This document shows positions 35,364 to 43,501 of a stretch of 64,000 bases of DNA, piece after piece. The stretch comes from Streptomyces nigra (GTDB lineage Bacteria > Actinomycetota > Actinomycetes > Streptomycetales > Streptomycetaceae): positions 3,898,501 to 3,962,500 of the forward strand of contig NZ_CP029043.1 of assembly GCF_003074055.1 (NCBI RefSeq), read 5' to 3'. The translations under genes and the position numbers were made by a program. Below the pieces are notes generated by a model, which was not told the origin of the DNA, did not search any database, and was given only the letters and a program-made list of their open reading frames with translations. Position 1 is the first letter of the stretch, and every line of letters begins with the position of its first letter.

Positions 35364-36744
35364 CCGAGTCACCCCCTTCCCAGTCGGCCAGCGCTTCGCG
35401 GGCGAGTTCGCGGTTGTGCTGGATGTCCCGGCGGATGGTGGCGGCGAGCCAGGATTCGCCGGGGGTGTGGCCATGCCCCGCGTAGGTCCAGTGGGCAAGG
35501 GTCAGGGTGGTTACCTCCTCGTCGTCGGGGTCGGGCAGGCCGAGCGCGGCGCGTTGCTGGGCGGCGCGGTAGTCGGCGCGGACCTGGCGGAGGGCGCCGA
35601 GCGTGGTGGAGTAGCGGCGGGACTTGGTGGAGAAGTGGCCGCGGAAGCCGAGCATGTGTGCCCAGTCGCGGAGCTTGCGGTCCGGGTAGAGCGGGTGGAG
35701 GTCGAGGCACGCAGCGATGAGCCGGGCCGGATGCTCGGGGACGTCGAGGAGGACCAGGGCCTCCCTGTTGCCGATGCGGCGGTCGACGGTGCCGGTAGTC
35801 TCGGCGGCTTTGGTGGCGTACTTGGCGACGTAGGAGGCGACGGCCTGCTCGGTGATGTCCTCGCCGTCTCCGAAGGCCCGGATCGGGCGCACGTCGAGCT
35901 GTGTGCCCCATCGCAGGGTCCGTGCCGGTTGGTCGCCGGCCGGGGGCACGTCGACTTCCACGCGGGCCGCAGCGGCACGGATGGCGTCGTTGAGCAGGTC
36001 GAGGGTGGCCCACGCGGGCGGCGGGTCGTCGGGGCCGGCCGGGCCGTCGAAGCGGATCACGGCATGGAAGTGCACGGCTCCGCGCTTTTGGTACTCGGCG
36101 ACCTTCCCGAACGACACCCGCGACTGCTCGCGTGCTGCCTTCTGGGTCAGTCCGGCCCGCTTGGCAATCTCTCGGCGCAGGTAGATCGTGAAGTAGCGCC
36201 ACAGGTCCGAGGCGTGGTTGTTCCACAGCACCGCGCCCGCGTAGTCGTAGGCGTCAGGGTCGAGCGGTGTGCCTAACTCCGGGGCGTCCTCGGCGTGGTG
36301 GGTGCCGCATCGGCAGGGGCGGTTGCCGGGCCGGTTGTGGACCGGGCCGAAGGAGGGTGCGGTGAGGGTGGCGAAGACCCGCGGGTGATCCCGGATCGTC
36401 TCCGGGGTGCCCTTGGCGGGGTCGCCCACGAGTCCGGCCCGGATGAGGTGGTAGGTGTCGCCCGCGTACGTCCAGGCGCAGGCCGGGCAGCGCGAGGCAC
36501 GGCGGTTGCCGCAGGCGACGCGCAGGACGCCTCCGGGTTCGGTGTCGGTCGAGTACGTGTGCAGTACCTGCCCGGTGGCCACATCGCGGGTGACGGTTGA
36601 GCCCATCAGGCGGATGGGGTCGGTGCAACCTCCGGTGCGCTTGATCTGTTCTCGGATGCGGTCGAAGCCGGGAGACCCGGCCAGCCTCAGCACGTCGGCG
36701 AGGGTGGCCGGGTCCAGGCCCGCCATGGTGGCGGAGTCGCTCAC
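35353..36744 (-). CDS. RepSA-like replication initiator
   Basis: The 463-residue protein resembles the rolling-circle initiators of Streptomyces integrative elements. It carries an HUH metal motif (AVHFHAVIRFDG) and a downstream Tyr block (ASYVAKYATKA), the expected nicking residues. An N-terminal Cys-rich stretch (CGNRRASRCPACAW, RPCRCGTHH) looks zinc-binding. The GTG start overlaps the methyltransferase stop (GTGA). It would nick the element's origin after excision. Confidence 0.88.
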   Translation of the reverse strand: MSDSATMAGLDPATLADVLRLAGSPGFDRIREQIKRTGGCTDPIRLMGSTVTRDVATGQVLHTYSTDTEPGGVLRVACGNRRASRCPACAWTYAGDTYHLIRAGLVGDPAKGTPETIRDHPRVFATLTAPSFGPVHNRPGNRPCRCGTHHAEDAPELGTPLDPDAYDYAGAVLWNNHASDLWRYFTIYLRREIAKRAGLTQKAAREQSRVSFGKVAEYQKRGAVHFHAVIRFDGPAGPDDPPPAWATLDLLNDAIRAAAARVEVDVPPAGDQPARTLRWGTQLDVRPIRAFGDGEDITEQAVASYVAKYATKAAETTGTVDRRIGNREALVLLDVPEHPARLIAACLDLHPLYPDRKLRDWAHMLGFRGHFSTKSRRYSTTLGALRQVRADYRAAQQRAALGLPDPDDEEVTTLTLAHWTYAGHGHTPGESWLAATIRRDIQHNRELAREALADWEGGDSDAE

Positions 36745-37436
36745 GCGAAGACCTCCTGCCGGGCGGTCAGGAAGGCGTGACCGATCCACTCGGTGTAGGC
36801 GGGCGGGATTGCCTCGGTCAGTTCCTCGCGTACGTCGGTCCAGGTGATGCCCATGGCGCGCTGCATCTCCGGGACGGTCGCCTTGCCGCCGCCGTTGCCG
36901 TACGCGGCGACATACGGGCCGTCGCGACGGACGCCGTGGCGGTGGCCGCGCACGTAACCCCGGTGCCGGGGGTGCGCCGGCTGCGCGGTGGCCCAGCGGC
37001 CCAGTTCGAAGTTGCGGTGACGCAAAACGCCGAGCCCGAACATCTCGCCGCACAGGGAGAGGTCTTTGCGGATCTCTGCCCGGCCGTTGGGCTGCTCGAT
37101 CACGTACGGCAGGCCCGACGCGTCGAGGAGGGTACGGGTGGCAGCCACGAGGTCGACGTGCGAGCCGCCCCACCCCTGGGAGGCGTTCGTGCCCACGGTT
37201 AACGCACAGCTGGCCTGGCAGGGGGGGGAGCCGTGCACGAGGGTGTACCGCTCGATCTCGCCCGTGGCGATCAGGCGGGCGAGGTACTCCAAAGCGTCGC
37301 CCCGGTGGTACGAAAAGGGGTAGCGGGGGCGGTCGGCGATGTCGCAGCCGTCGACCTGGAACCCGGCGCGGTGGTAACCCATGGCGGCTCCACCGGAGCA
37401 GGAGAACAGATCAAGGACCCGGCCGGGGGTGGTCAT
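36741..37436 (-). CDS. C5-cytosine DNA methyltransferase
   Basis: The 231-residue enzyme has the SAM-binding motif LFSCSGGAAMGY and the catalytic motif GSPPCQA with its Cys. The next motif reads VIEQPNG, a variant of the ENV motif, and RNFELG and EAIPPAY follow. It is shorter than typical restriction-linked enzymes, with a small target-recognition region, as in phage and AICE homologues. No restriction gene is present, so protection from host restriction during transfer is the likely role. It overlaps the neighbours by 4 bp on each side. Confidence 0.9.
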   Translation of the reverse strand: MTTPGRVLDLFSCSGGAAMGYHRAGFQVDGCDIADRPRYPFSYHRGDALEYLARLIATGEIERYTLVHGSPPCQASCALTVGTNASQGWGGSHVDLVAATRTLLDASGLPYVIEQPNGRAEIRKDLSLCGEMFGLGVLRHRNFELGRWATAQPAHPRHRGYVRGHRHGVRRDGPYVAAYGNGGGKATVPEMQRAMGITWTDVREELTEAIPPAYTEWIGHAFLTARQEVFA

Positions 37437-37687
37437 CGGGCACCGCCCTTGTTGCTCTTGCGCGGGGGGTCGGAGTGGAACCGCTGGGTGCCGAGGTCGC
37501 GGCCGTCGTGCTCATGCCGCGGGGCGTTCGGGTTGCGTTCGTTCCAGTCCTCGGCACAGACCTTGTGGACGGGTTCGCCGGCGTGGGAGCGCAGCGGGGT
37601 GGGCTTGCCGCACTGGGTGCACGGGCAGTCGCCGCCGTGGTCGTAGTGCTGGCCGGAGTTCCAGTTCAGGAGGCTCACGACAGTCAC
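37433..37687 (-). CDS. Small Cys/His-rich protein of the element
   Basis: The 84-residue product starts at a GTG that overlaps the previous stop (GTGA). It has a CPCTQCGKPTPLRSH segment and a later Cys (HKVCAEDW), suggesting zinc binding, and a charged tail. Function unknown; conserved position in the transfer/replication operon. Confidence 0.72.
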   Translation of the reverse strand: MTVVSLLNWNSGQHYDHGGDCPCTQCGKPTPLRSHAGEPVHKVCAEDWNERNPNAPRHEHDGRDLGTQRFHSDPPRKSNKGGAR

Positions 37688-37863
37688 CGGCCCGTCCGGG
37701 CAAGGGCCGCGGGGACCGTGTGGCCGGTGCCGTTGCAGCCGGTGCAGGTGATCCGGAGGGTGACGCGAGAGCCGTCGTCGTGTCGGGTGCCGGTGGTGAT
37801 GGCGACCGTGGCGAAGCCGTCGCAGTCGCGGCAGACGCGCGTGTTCTGGGCGTGCTGGGGCAT
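37684..37863 (-). CDS. 59-residue zinc-ribbon protein of the element
   Basis: An ATG at 37863 behind AAGGGAAG opens this frame. The product has CRDC near the N-terminus and CTGCNGTGH near the C-terminus, like one DnaJ-type zinc module. The stop overlaps the next gene by 4 bp. Function unknown. Confidence 0.72.
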   Translation of the reverse strand: MPQHAQNTRVCRDCDGFATVAITTGTRHDDGSRVTLRITCTGCNGTGHTVPAALARTGR

Positions 37864-37954
37864 GATGAGGCTTCCCTTTCGGGTCCGTTGGATCTGGATG
37901 GGCGAGCCGTCCGGGGCGGCGGAAACTTGGCGGTTGAGGCCGCCCCGGAGGGCG

Positions 37955-38251
37955 TTACTTGCTGCGCAGGTTCTTGCGCTTGGCGGTGCGGTTGATCGTG
38001 TAGCTGAGGCCGCCGGTGGCCGACAGGACCGCTACGGCGGCGCCGGCGATGACCTGGACGACGAAGGCGATGACCAGCAGCACCGCGACCGATCCGGTGA
38101 GGACGACGAGCGTCAGGACGATCGGGCCCGTGTAGGAGCGGGGGGCCTGTTGGCCGATCACGACGCTTCGCACGTCGGTGCCGGGCGGGAGCTGCCGGTA
38201 GAGGTCGGCGGGGATGTGACCGGCGCGGATCTGGTCTTCGGGTAACTGCAC
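37955..38251 (-). CDS. Small membrane protein of the element (Spd-like)
   Basis: This 98-residue product starts at a GTG behind AAAGGAGG. It has two membrane helices (GPIVLTLVVLTGSVAVLLVIAF, and a second weaker one) and a basic C-terminal tail (TAKRKNLRSK). Its place among transfer genes suggests a spread (Spd) function in plasmid movement through mycelium. No motif proves this. Confidence 0.7.
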   Translation of the reverse strand: MQLPEDQIRAGHIPADLYRQLPPGTDVRSVVIGQQAPRSYTGPIVLTLVVLTGSVAVLLVIAFVVQVIAGAAVAVLSATGGLSYTINRTAKRKNLRSK

Positions 38252-38264
38252 GGCGTGCCTCCTT

Positions 38265-38447
38265 TCAGGCGCAGCGGTGGGTGCGGGCGGCGAGTTCTGC
38301 GGCTGACCGGTCGCCGTATTCGTTGGAAAAGCCGCACTTCGGGGCGGTGCAGGCGGCGGTGTGTCGGGTCTGGCCCCGGCCGTTGTTGAACGAGGCCACG
38401 CGGACCGGGCCGACGCGGATCACGTCGTAGAAGCGGTTCGGGCGCAC
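38265..38447 (-). CDS. Mobile-element transfer protein, 60 residues
   Basis: The GTG at 38447 lies 7 bp after GGAGG. The product begins with a basic segment (RPNRFYDVIRVGPVRVASF) and has Cys and His residues (AACTAPKCGF, THRCA) that may bind zinc. Similar short proteins are found beside spdB in Streptomyces elements. An in-frame GTG at 38456 is less likely because it overlaps the ribosome site. Confidence 0.72.
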   Translation of the reverse strand: MRPNRFYDVIRVGPVRVASFNNGRGQTRHTAACTAPKCGFSNEYGDRSAAELAARTHRCA

Positions 38448-38462
38448 GCGGGTCACCTCCTT

Positions 38463-39128
38463 TCAGGCGAGTTGGGCGACGATCGCGCCGGCAAGGTCTT
38501 CCGGGACGCCGAGGCGAGCGCGCAGGGTGGCCGTGTCGATGTCCGAGCCGGTACGTGTGCGGTGCTCGGTGGCGACCTTCCGGGCGTGGTCGATCAACGC
38601 TGGAGGCACCGCGGGAGTCGGGGCCGGGGCTTGCGGCAGTGCCGGGGCAGGCTCCGGCGTCGGGATCTCCGGGGCCGGTTCCGGGGTTGGTTCGGGCGCC
38701 GTGGGGCGGTCTACGGCCGGTGCTGGCCGTGGCGCACGCTCCGGAGCCGGTGCGGGGGCCGGGTCGGTGGGCGTGTGGGCGAGGAGGGTGCCGCCGAGGA
38801 AGGCCAGGGCGGGCCAGCCGGCGACGAGAATGCGCAGCCAGGCCGGGACGTGGTTCAGGTCGAGGAGTCCCGCGGTGGCAATGTTCGCGCCGAGGGAGGC
38901 GACCAGCGCGACCAGGAACCAGAACCAGGCGAGCTTCGAGCGTTCGGTGCGCAGTCGGCGCCACACGGCGACCAGGAGCAGGTCGACGGAGACGGGGTAG
39001 GCCCACGCCTTCCAACCGGTTTGGCCGGCCGCTTCGGCAAGGTCGTGCAGGTGGGCGAAGGACAGAGCACCGGCGATCACGGCCTGAATGAGTACGGCGT
39101 CGATGCGGATCGAGCGGAACACGGGCAT
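38463..39128 (-). CDS. DUF2637 family (SpdB-like) membrane protein
   Basis: From the ATG at 39128, behind GGGAGG, this is 221 residues. Four membrane helices (LIQAVIAGALSFAHLHDLA, WAYPVSVDLLLVAVW, AWFWFLVALVASLGANIATA, WLRILVAGWPALAFLGGTLL) are followed by a long Pro/Ala/Glu linker and a helical C-terminal domain. This matches DUF2637 proteins of AICEs and plasmids, implicated in intramycelial spread. Confidence 0.85.
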   Translation of the reverse strand: MPVFRSIRIDAVLIQAVIAGALSFAHLHDLAEAAGQTGWKAWAYPVSVDLLLVAVWRRLRTERSKLAWFWFLVALVASLGANIATAGLLDLNHVPAWLRILVAGWPALAFLGGTLLAHTPTDPAPAPAPERAPRPAPAVDRPTAPEPTPEPAPEIPTPEPAPALPQAPAPTPAVPPALIDHARKVATEHRTRTGSDIDTATLRARLGVPEDLAGAIVAQLA

Positions 39129-39129
39129 T

Positions 39130-39318
39130 TCACCTCCCCTCTGGGGGTAAGGCGTCGGCAGGGACCTCGCCGGCACCGAAGCAGTTCAGGCATAGGCCGG
39201 CCTGCTGGCCGACCGTCCTGCGGTTGCGTCCGACACGGACGGGGCGGGTGACCTCCCCCGTGCCCTTGCAGGGCGAACACGGGGTGGTCTGGGGCTTGGC
39301 GGTCTTGCGCGGAGCCAC
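39130..39318 (-). CDS. 62-residue zinc-ribbon protein of the element
   Basis: A GTG at 39318, behind AAGGGGGG, opens this frame, which stops 1 bp before the spdB-like start. It carries CSPCKGTGEV and CLNCFGAGEV, two CxxCxGxG-type knuckles like a DnaJ zinc domain, in a basic protein. Function unknown; encoded between tra and spdB. Confidence 0.75.
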   Translation of the reverse strand: MAPRKTAKPQTTPCSPCKGTGEVTRPVRVGRNRRTVGQQAGLCLNCFGAGEVPADALPPEGR

Positions 39319-39341
39319 GAGCGAACCCCCCTTCCAAGAGG

Positions 39342-40679
39342 TCAGGGCTGCGGAGTGACCAGCGGCGGGACGGTGGGCATCGGCGGCACCACCTGCCGGG
39401 CCGGGGGCCGGAACGGCGCCAGGAACGGCAGCTCCGGGGTGAGGTGCGCGAACTCCCGGCACACGGCCGCCGCTTCGGCCGGCGTGGTTTCCGGGGTTCG
39501 GATGCGGGACCACCCACCAGAGGTGTCGCCGGCCACCGCGACGCCAGGGCGGTCGGCGCGGATCGAGGTCGCCGCCATTACCGCGTCCGGGGCGATGTCG
39601 CCCAGGCCCATTTCGGCGGTCTGTTTGTCGTTGACGCGGTGGACCACACGGCCGGTGAGCTGGGCGCGCAGGGCGGTGGCGCCCCTGCCGAGGTCGGAGC
39701 CGAAGCGCTGCCCGCAGACCTCCAGGTAGATGCCGACCGCGCGGGCCATCTGACCGAGCCGGACCAGTTGCATGACCGTCCGGTCGCGGGCCGCTTCGTC
39801 CTTCTTCGAGGTGACGAAGAACAGCTCTGCCACCTCGTCGATCAGGACAACCAGCGGCACCGGCCGCAGCTTCGCAGGCAGGTCCCACATGTCCGAGACA
39901 CCGTGCAGGGCGAGGAGATCGAAGCGTTCACTCATCTCCAGGACCAGCGCGTCTATCAGCCGCCCGGCCATGTCCGGGTCCGTGGCCAGGGCCGACAGGC
40001 GAGGCGCGTAGCGGCTGTGCTCGACACCGCGCTTGCAGTCGATGCCGACCAGACCCACCGGGAGTTTCGCCAGACCCTTGACCAAGTTCCGCTGGTACAC
40101 GGACTTTCCGGACTGATTCGCTCCCAGGGTCAGTGCCATCGGAATCGCGCGGTAATCCCGCTCGAAGACCGTGCCGTCCTCGCGCAGAGCCACCGGGACC
40201 ACGAGCCCGCGGGGCTGTGCGGAGCGGGGGAGACGGACGCGGCGTAGTACGTCGTAGCCCGTCATCCGCAGTTCGACATAGCCGGGCTTGGTCTCGGCCA
40301 CGGTGATCGACTGGACACCGAAGGCGTGGCGCAGCCGTTCCGAAGAGGTGGCCACGTCGGCGGGCTCCAGGCCGGCCGGAAGCCGAAGCATGATGCGCAG
40401 CCCGGTGGAGGTGGGGCGGACTCGGCGGACCTTCGGCGGCACCGGCCGCACCTCACGACGAGACAGGTTGCGGGTCATGAGCGCCCGCAGACCGGTCGGC
40501 TGCACGGTGAGCCCGCACACCTCCATCGTGGACCGGTAGGACAAGGTGAACCGGCCCCAGGTGAGCGGCAGGCCCACCGTCGACCAGTACACGCGCGGCG
40601 CCCGGTGCTTCGCGTAGCCGAGACCGCCGGCGCCCGCTAAGGCGCCCGTGGCCTCCAGTAACAGGGTCAGGTCACTCAT
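39342..40679 (-). CDS. FtsK/SpoIIIE-type Tra translocase
   Basis: The 445-residue protein is the conjugative DNA translocase of the element. Walker A is GANQSGKS (186-193) and Walker B is LVVLIDEVAE with D281 and E282. Such proteins move double-stranded DNA from donor to recipient mycelium without a relaxase. An N-terminal hydrophobic segment is weak. The C-terminus is Pro-rich. It starts 2 bp after the Pra-like gene. Confidence 0.92.
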   Translation of the reverse strand: MSDLTLLLEATGALAGAGGLGYAKHRAPRVYWSTVGLPLTWGRFTLSYRSTMEVCGLTVQPTGLRALMTRNLSRREVRPVPPKVRRVRPTSTGLRIMLRLPAGLEPADVATSSERLRHAFGVQSITVAETKPGYVELRMTGYDVLRRVRLPRSAQPRGLVVPVALREDGTVFERDYRAIPMALTLGANQSGKSVYQRNLVKGLAKLPVGLVGIDCKRGVEHSRYAPRLSALATDPDMAGRLIDALVLEMSERFDLLALHGVSDMWDLPAKLRPVPLVVLIDEVAELFFVTSKKDEAARDRTVMQLVRLGQMARAVGIYLEVCGQRFGSDLGRGATALRAQLTGRVVHRVNDKQTAEMGLGDIAPDAVMAATSIRADRPGVAVAGDTSGGWSRIRTPETTPAEAAAVCREFAHLTPELPFLAPFRPPARQVVPPMPTVPPLVTPQP

Positions 40680-40681
40680 GA

Positions 40682-41011
40682 TCAAGCCGCCGCCGTGATC
40701 GCGACGGCGCGGAACGAGATCCCGTGCCGCTTCTGGCCGTTGAACTCGTTCTCCCAGTCACGGGCCTTGAGGCCGACCACCCGCACCGGCATGCCCGGGG
40801 CCAGACCCTCGGGGTAGCCCGTCTCCGGGATGGTGACCTGGTAGAGGTTGCCCTCCCCCTCGTCCGACACGAGCAGGCCCACGGTGGACAGGCCCGCACC
40901 GGTGTCCCGGTCCACGGCCCGCTCACCGGTCTTCTTGTTGGCCATCTTCGGCTCGGGCGCGGTCGCCACGAACACCACGGCGGTCGAAAGGTCGATCTTG
41001 AACGACGGCAT
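40682..41011 (-). CDS. Pra-like (SCO3933 family) regulator of replication, integration and excision
   Basis: This 109-residue protein resembles the AICE activator family that includes pSAM2 Pra (PSFKIDLSTAVVFVATAPEP and GMPVRVVGLKARDWE). In pSAM2 Pra switches on rep, xis and int. It is the first gene of the leftward operon, divergent from the KorSA-like repressor with three operators between. Regulation by KorSA is expected. Confidence 0.82.
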   Translation of the reverse strand: MPSFKIDLSTAVVFVATAPEPKMANKKTGERAVDRDTGAGLSTVGLLVSDEGEGNLYQVTIPETGYPEGLAPGMPVRVVGLKARDWENEFNGQKRHGISFRAVAITAAA

Positions 41012-41056
41012 GCGTCACTCCCTCAGTCGAGGGCGCACGAGTGTTGTGCGCCCAAC

Positions 41057-41132
41057 TGGCTTGAGCCACCTGCTGGCTTAAGCCAGTTGAGCATGAGCGG
41101 CCAATGCGGGTCAAGCATCTGGCTTGAGCCAG
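41057..41132. promoter_or_regulatory. Three KorSA-type operator palindromes
   Basis: TGGCTTRAGCCA occurs at 41057-41068, 41074-41085 and 41120-41131. The middle copy is a perfect 14-bp palindrome (CTGGCTTAAGCCAG). The third extends to CTGGCTTGAGCCAG. They sit between the divergent Pra-like and GntR genes, with the last ending 18 bp before the GntR start, so repressor binding would shut both promoters. Confidence 0.85.
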
Positions 41133-41149
41133 TTGCTAGAGTGGTCCGC

Positions 41150-41932
41150 ATGACCCCGTCCGGCGCCTCGGCTGAACAGCTACCGAGCAGGCGCATCGCC
41201 GAAGACCTACGCCGCCAGATCGAGACCGGAGAACTCCGGAGCGGCGACAAGTTGCCGTCTGAACGAAAGCTCGCCGAGCAGTACGGGTCGGCGCGCAACA
41301 CCGCACGTGAAGCGGTGCGCATCCTCGCCGAACAGGGACTCGTCACCGCCAAGCAGGGCAGCGGAGTGTTCGTCCGGACTCCACAACGTCTCTTCCGCTT
41401 CGGCAGCGATCGCTACTCGCTCAAGAACCGGGAGACGGGACTGACCCCGTTCCGCCTGGAGGCGAAGCGGCAGGGCAAGGTGGCGAGGATCGAGGTTCCG
41501 TCGATCACGCGAGAGAAGCCGCCGGCGGACGTAGCCGAGCGTCTGCGTGTGCCAGCGGACGATGAGAGTGTCGTCCACCGGGAGAACCACTACTTCGCCG
41601 ACGACGAGCCGGTACAGATCGTTTCGACGTACCTTCGATGGGATGAGGCCCAGGGAACGCTTCTCATGCAGGCCAAGACCGGCAAGGACGGCATCTACGG
41701 ACGGCTCCAGGACCTTGGGCACGTCATGACGCGCGTCCGTGACGAGATCAGCGCTCGAATGCCGACCCCGGAAGAGGCCGCAGTCTTGCAACTGTTGCCC
41801 GGGGTGCCAGTGCTTGAAGTCCTACACACCAGTCTCGATCAAGACGGCATTCCCTTCGAGGTGTCGCGGTACGTCCATAGAGCCGACCAAACCGGCTTGC
41901 TCTATGAACTGCCCGTCGAGCAGGAGGACTGA
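41150..41932 (+). CDS. KorSA-like GntR-family repressor
   Basis: The 260-residue protein has an N-terminal GntR winged helix (SRRIAEDLRRQIETGELRSG, AEQYGSARNTAREAVRILAE) and a C-terminal UTRA-type effector domain (ESVVHRENHYFADDEPVQI, FEVSRYVHRADQ). In pSAM2, KorSA represses pra and thus keeps the element integrated. The three palindromes upstream are probable targets. Confidence 0.9.
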   Translation: MTPSGASAEQLPSRRIAEDLRRQIETGELRSGDKLPSERKLAEQYGSARNTAREAVRILAEQGLVTAKQGSGVFVRTPQRLFRFGSDRYSLKNRETGLTPFRLEAKRQGKVARIEVPSITREKPPADVAERLRVPADDESVVHRENHYFADDEPVQIVSTYLRWDEAQGTLLMQAKTGKDGIYGRLQDLGHVMTRVRDEISARMPTPEEAAVLQLLPGVPVLEVLHTSLDQDGIPFEVSRYVHRADQTGLLYELPVEQED

Positions 41933-41934
41933 CC

Positions 41935-42447
41935 TTGGAATCCGTGATCACCCGCCCGTTCACCGATGACGATCTGGCCGGCGCCGCGGCGGCGCTGGTC
42001 GAGGTCCACGACACGGACGGTTATCCGGTGGAAGGTGTCGACGACCCGGAAGCTTGGATCAAATCCGAGGATGTCCTGGCCGCATGGGTCGCAGAGAGTG
42101 GCGGCAGGATCGTGGGTCACGTGGCGGTGATGAAGCCGCAGGGGGAAGCCGCCGTAGACCTTTGGGTCAAGCAGAGCAACGACGACGCGGACCACGTAGG
42201 CGTGCTGGCACGGTTGTTCGTGGTGCAGTCAGCCAGGAAGCAAGCAGCCGGCCAACGCCTCATGGAAGCCGCTGTGTCCTATGCGCGCACCCAGGGGCTT
42301 CGCCTAGTCCTCGATGTCATGGTCAAGGACGCATCCGCTATCCGCCTCTACGAACGGCTTGGCTGGCGGAAGATCGGCGAGACCATTCATCACTTCGGCA
42401 ACGGCGATGCCATCCCAGCCGTGTGCTACGTCTCCCCGACCGCCTGA
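41935..42447 (+). CDS. GNAT family N-acetyltransferase
   Basis: The 170-residue protein is a GNAT enzyme. The acetyl-CoA-binding block reads VQSARKQAAGQRLMEAA, and the later motif reads DASAIRLYERLGWRKIGE. It starts at a TTG behind AGGAGG inside the end of the KorSA-like gene and is co-transcribed with it. Substrate unknown. pSAM2 carries a Nudix gene (pif) elsewhere; this is cargo or an immunity function by position only. Confidence 0.85.
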   Translation: MESVITRPFTDDDLAGAAAALVEVHDTDGYPVEGVDDPEAWIKSEDVLAAWVAESGGRIVGHVAVMKPQGEAAVDLWVKQSNDDADHVGVLARLFVVQSARKQAAGQRLMEAAVSYARTQGLRLVLDVMVKDASAIRLYERLGWRKIGETIHHFGNGDAIPAVCYVSPTA

Positions 42448-43202
42448 CCAGAGCTGTTACAGGTTTCTCTACCTCATCAAGCCCCGGCTGCGCTCCGCTC
42501 CGCCGGGCGCGCTTCCCGGCTCCGCTCCGGGCGACGCTCCTGCCTTCGGCCCGCTCCGCCCCGCGCTGCGCCGACGCGCGCCCACGAGTGGATAGGGCCG
42601 GATGCCATGAGGCGATCACCGCAGAGAGCGGCCCAAGGTCAAGACGATGCCTCCGGCGGGGGATCGGCCGGCACCGGGATGGAGGGGGCGCCGTTCCCGG
42701 CCGCGGGCGCGTAGTGGCGTGCGCGGGGAACTCCTATCCCGTCCACCGCCGACCCAGGCAGAGCCGAGCAGACGCGGCCCAGGGCGTCCAGGTCGTTCGT
42801 ACAGTGGCGCGCTCCACCTGGACGCCCTGAACCACGCCCGCTCCACGGTGTGTGGGTCGACGGCGGACGGGATGGGAGCTGGGGAAAGTGGGGGCTGAGG
42901 CGAGGGAGCGGAGTAATCACCGAACGGAGGACCGCCAAGGCGTGGTCTTCCCCAGATAGGAACGGCCTAGGCCGTGGAGCTATAGTCGGGATGTGCACGC
43001 ATGCACACGTGCATACCTAGCCGCTGAGCACGGCAAACGGGCTCAGCTTCCATGGCTGGCTCTACGCGAAAGAGCCCGGCCCTGGTTGCAGCCAGGGTCC
43101 GGGCCCCCGCGTGGAGTCGTTAAGCGGGTCCGGCCGACTAGCTAACGGCCGGGCCCGCTTTGCTGCCCTACCGTCGTCCGGCTCACCACTTACGTCGACG
43201 CC
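42448..43202. other. Noncoding right arm of the element
   Basis: No convincing protein gene is present here. Positions 42480-42590 are low-complexity, with repeated gctccg units. At 42991-43014 there is an alternating run of TGCA and CACG units around a central GCATGC. From 43024 onward several hairpins follow one another. The region could hold the element's origin, transfer locus or a small RNA. Confidence 0.5.
43024..43158. other. Cluster of four hairpins, candidate origin/transfer locus or structured RNA
   Basis: Stems are CTGAGC/GCTCAG (43024-43046), GGCTC/GAGCC (43058-43076), a 12-bp stem with one bulge (43074-43104) and a 13-bp stem with one G-T pair around the loop actagctaa (43124-43158), followed by TTTG. 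The second and third overlap and would be alternative. The density is high for 135 bp. Single-strand origins and clt loci of Streptomyces plasmids are structured in this way. Confidence 0.5.
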
Positions 43203-43343
43203 CTATCGCGCCAGCTGCTCCACACAGCCTGCGACCGCCGCAATCGCGGTGAGCAACGCGACCAAGACCTCAGCCTTTACGAGCCATCGCCTCGGGTCTC
43301 GCTGGTGCTCTTCGCGATCGTCCGGCTTCCGCAGATCTGCCAT
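43203..43343 (-). CDS. Possible 46-residue single-helix membrane protein
   Basis: From an ATG at 43343 the product has a charged N-terminus (ADLRKPDDREEHQRDPRRW) and one C-terminal helix (VLVALLTAIAAVAGCVEQL). The ribosome site is weak. Position at the element's right end suggests accessory cargo. Low confidence that it is expressed. Confidence 0.35.
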   Translation of the reverse strand: MADLRKPDDREEHQRDPRRWLVKAEVLVALLTAIAAVAGCVEQLAR

Positions 43344-43501
43344 GTGCATTTCCAATCCGGTGACGCCAACCCCCCATAACTGGTGGGGCCCTCGGCTCTT
43401 AGGGCCGAAGCTCAGGATGGACCGGAAGTGCACGGCAGAAGCATATCGGTCGGCACTGACAACCACGGGTGCGCCCGAACCAGTGCCGATCTTCAAGGGA
43501 C

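Noticed and set aside
35226..35498. 90-codon form of the small protein before the integrase
   Set aside because: The first 45 codons overlap the rep coding region in another frame and lack a ribosome site. The 45-codon form has one.
42480..42590. Low-complexity gctccg-rich stretch
   Set aside because: Could suggest an iteron array, but the units are irregular in length and spacing.
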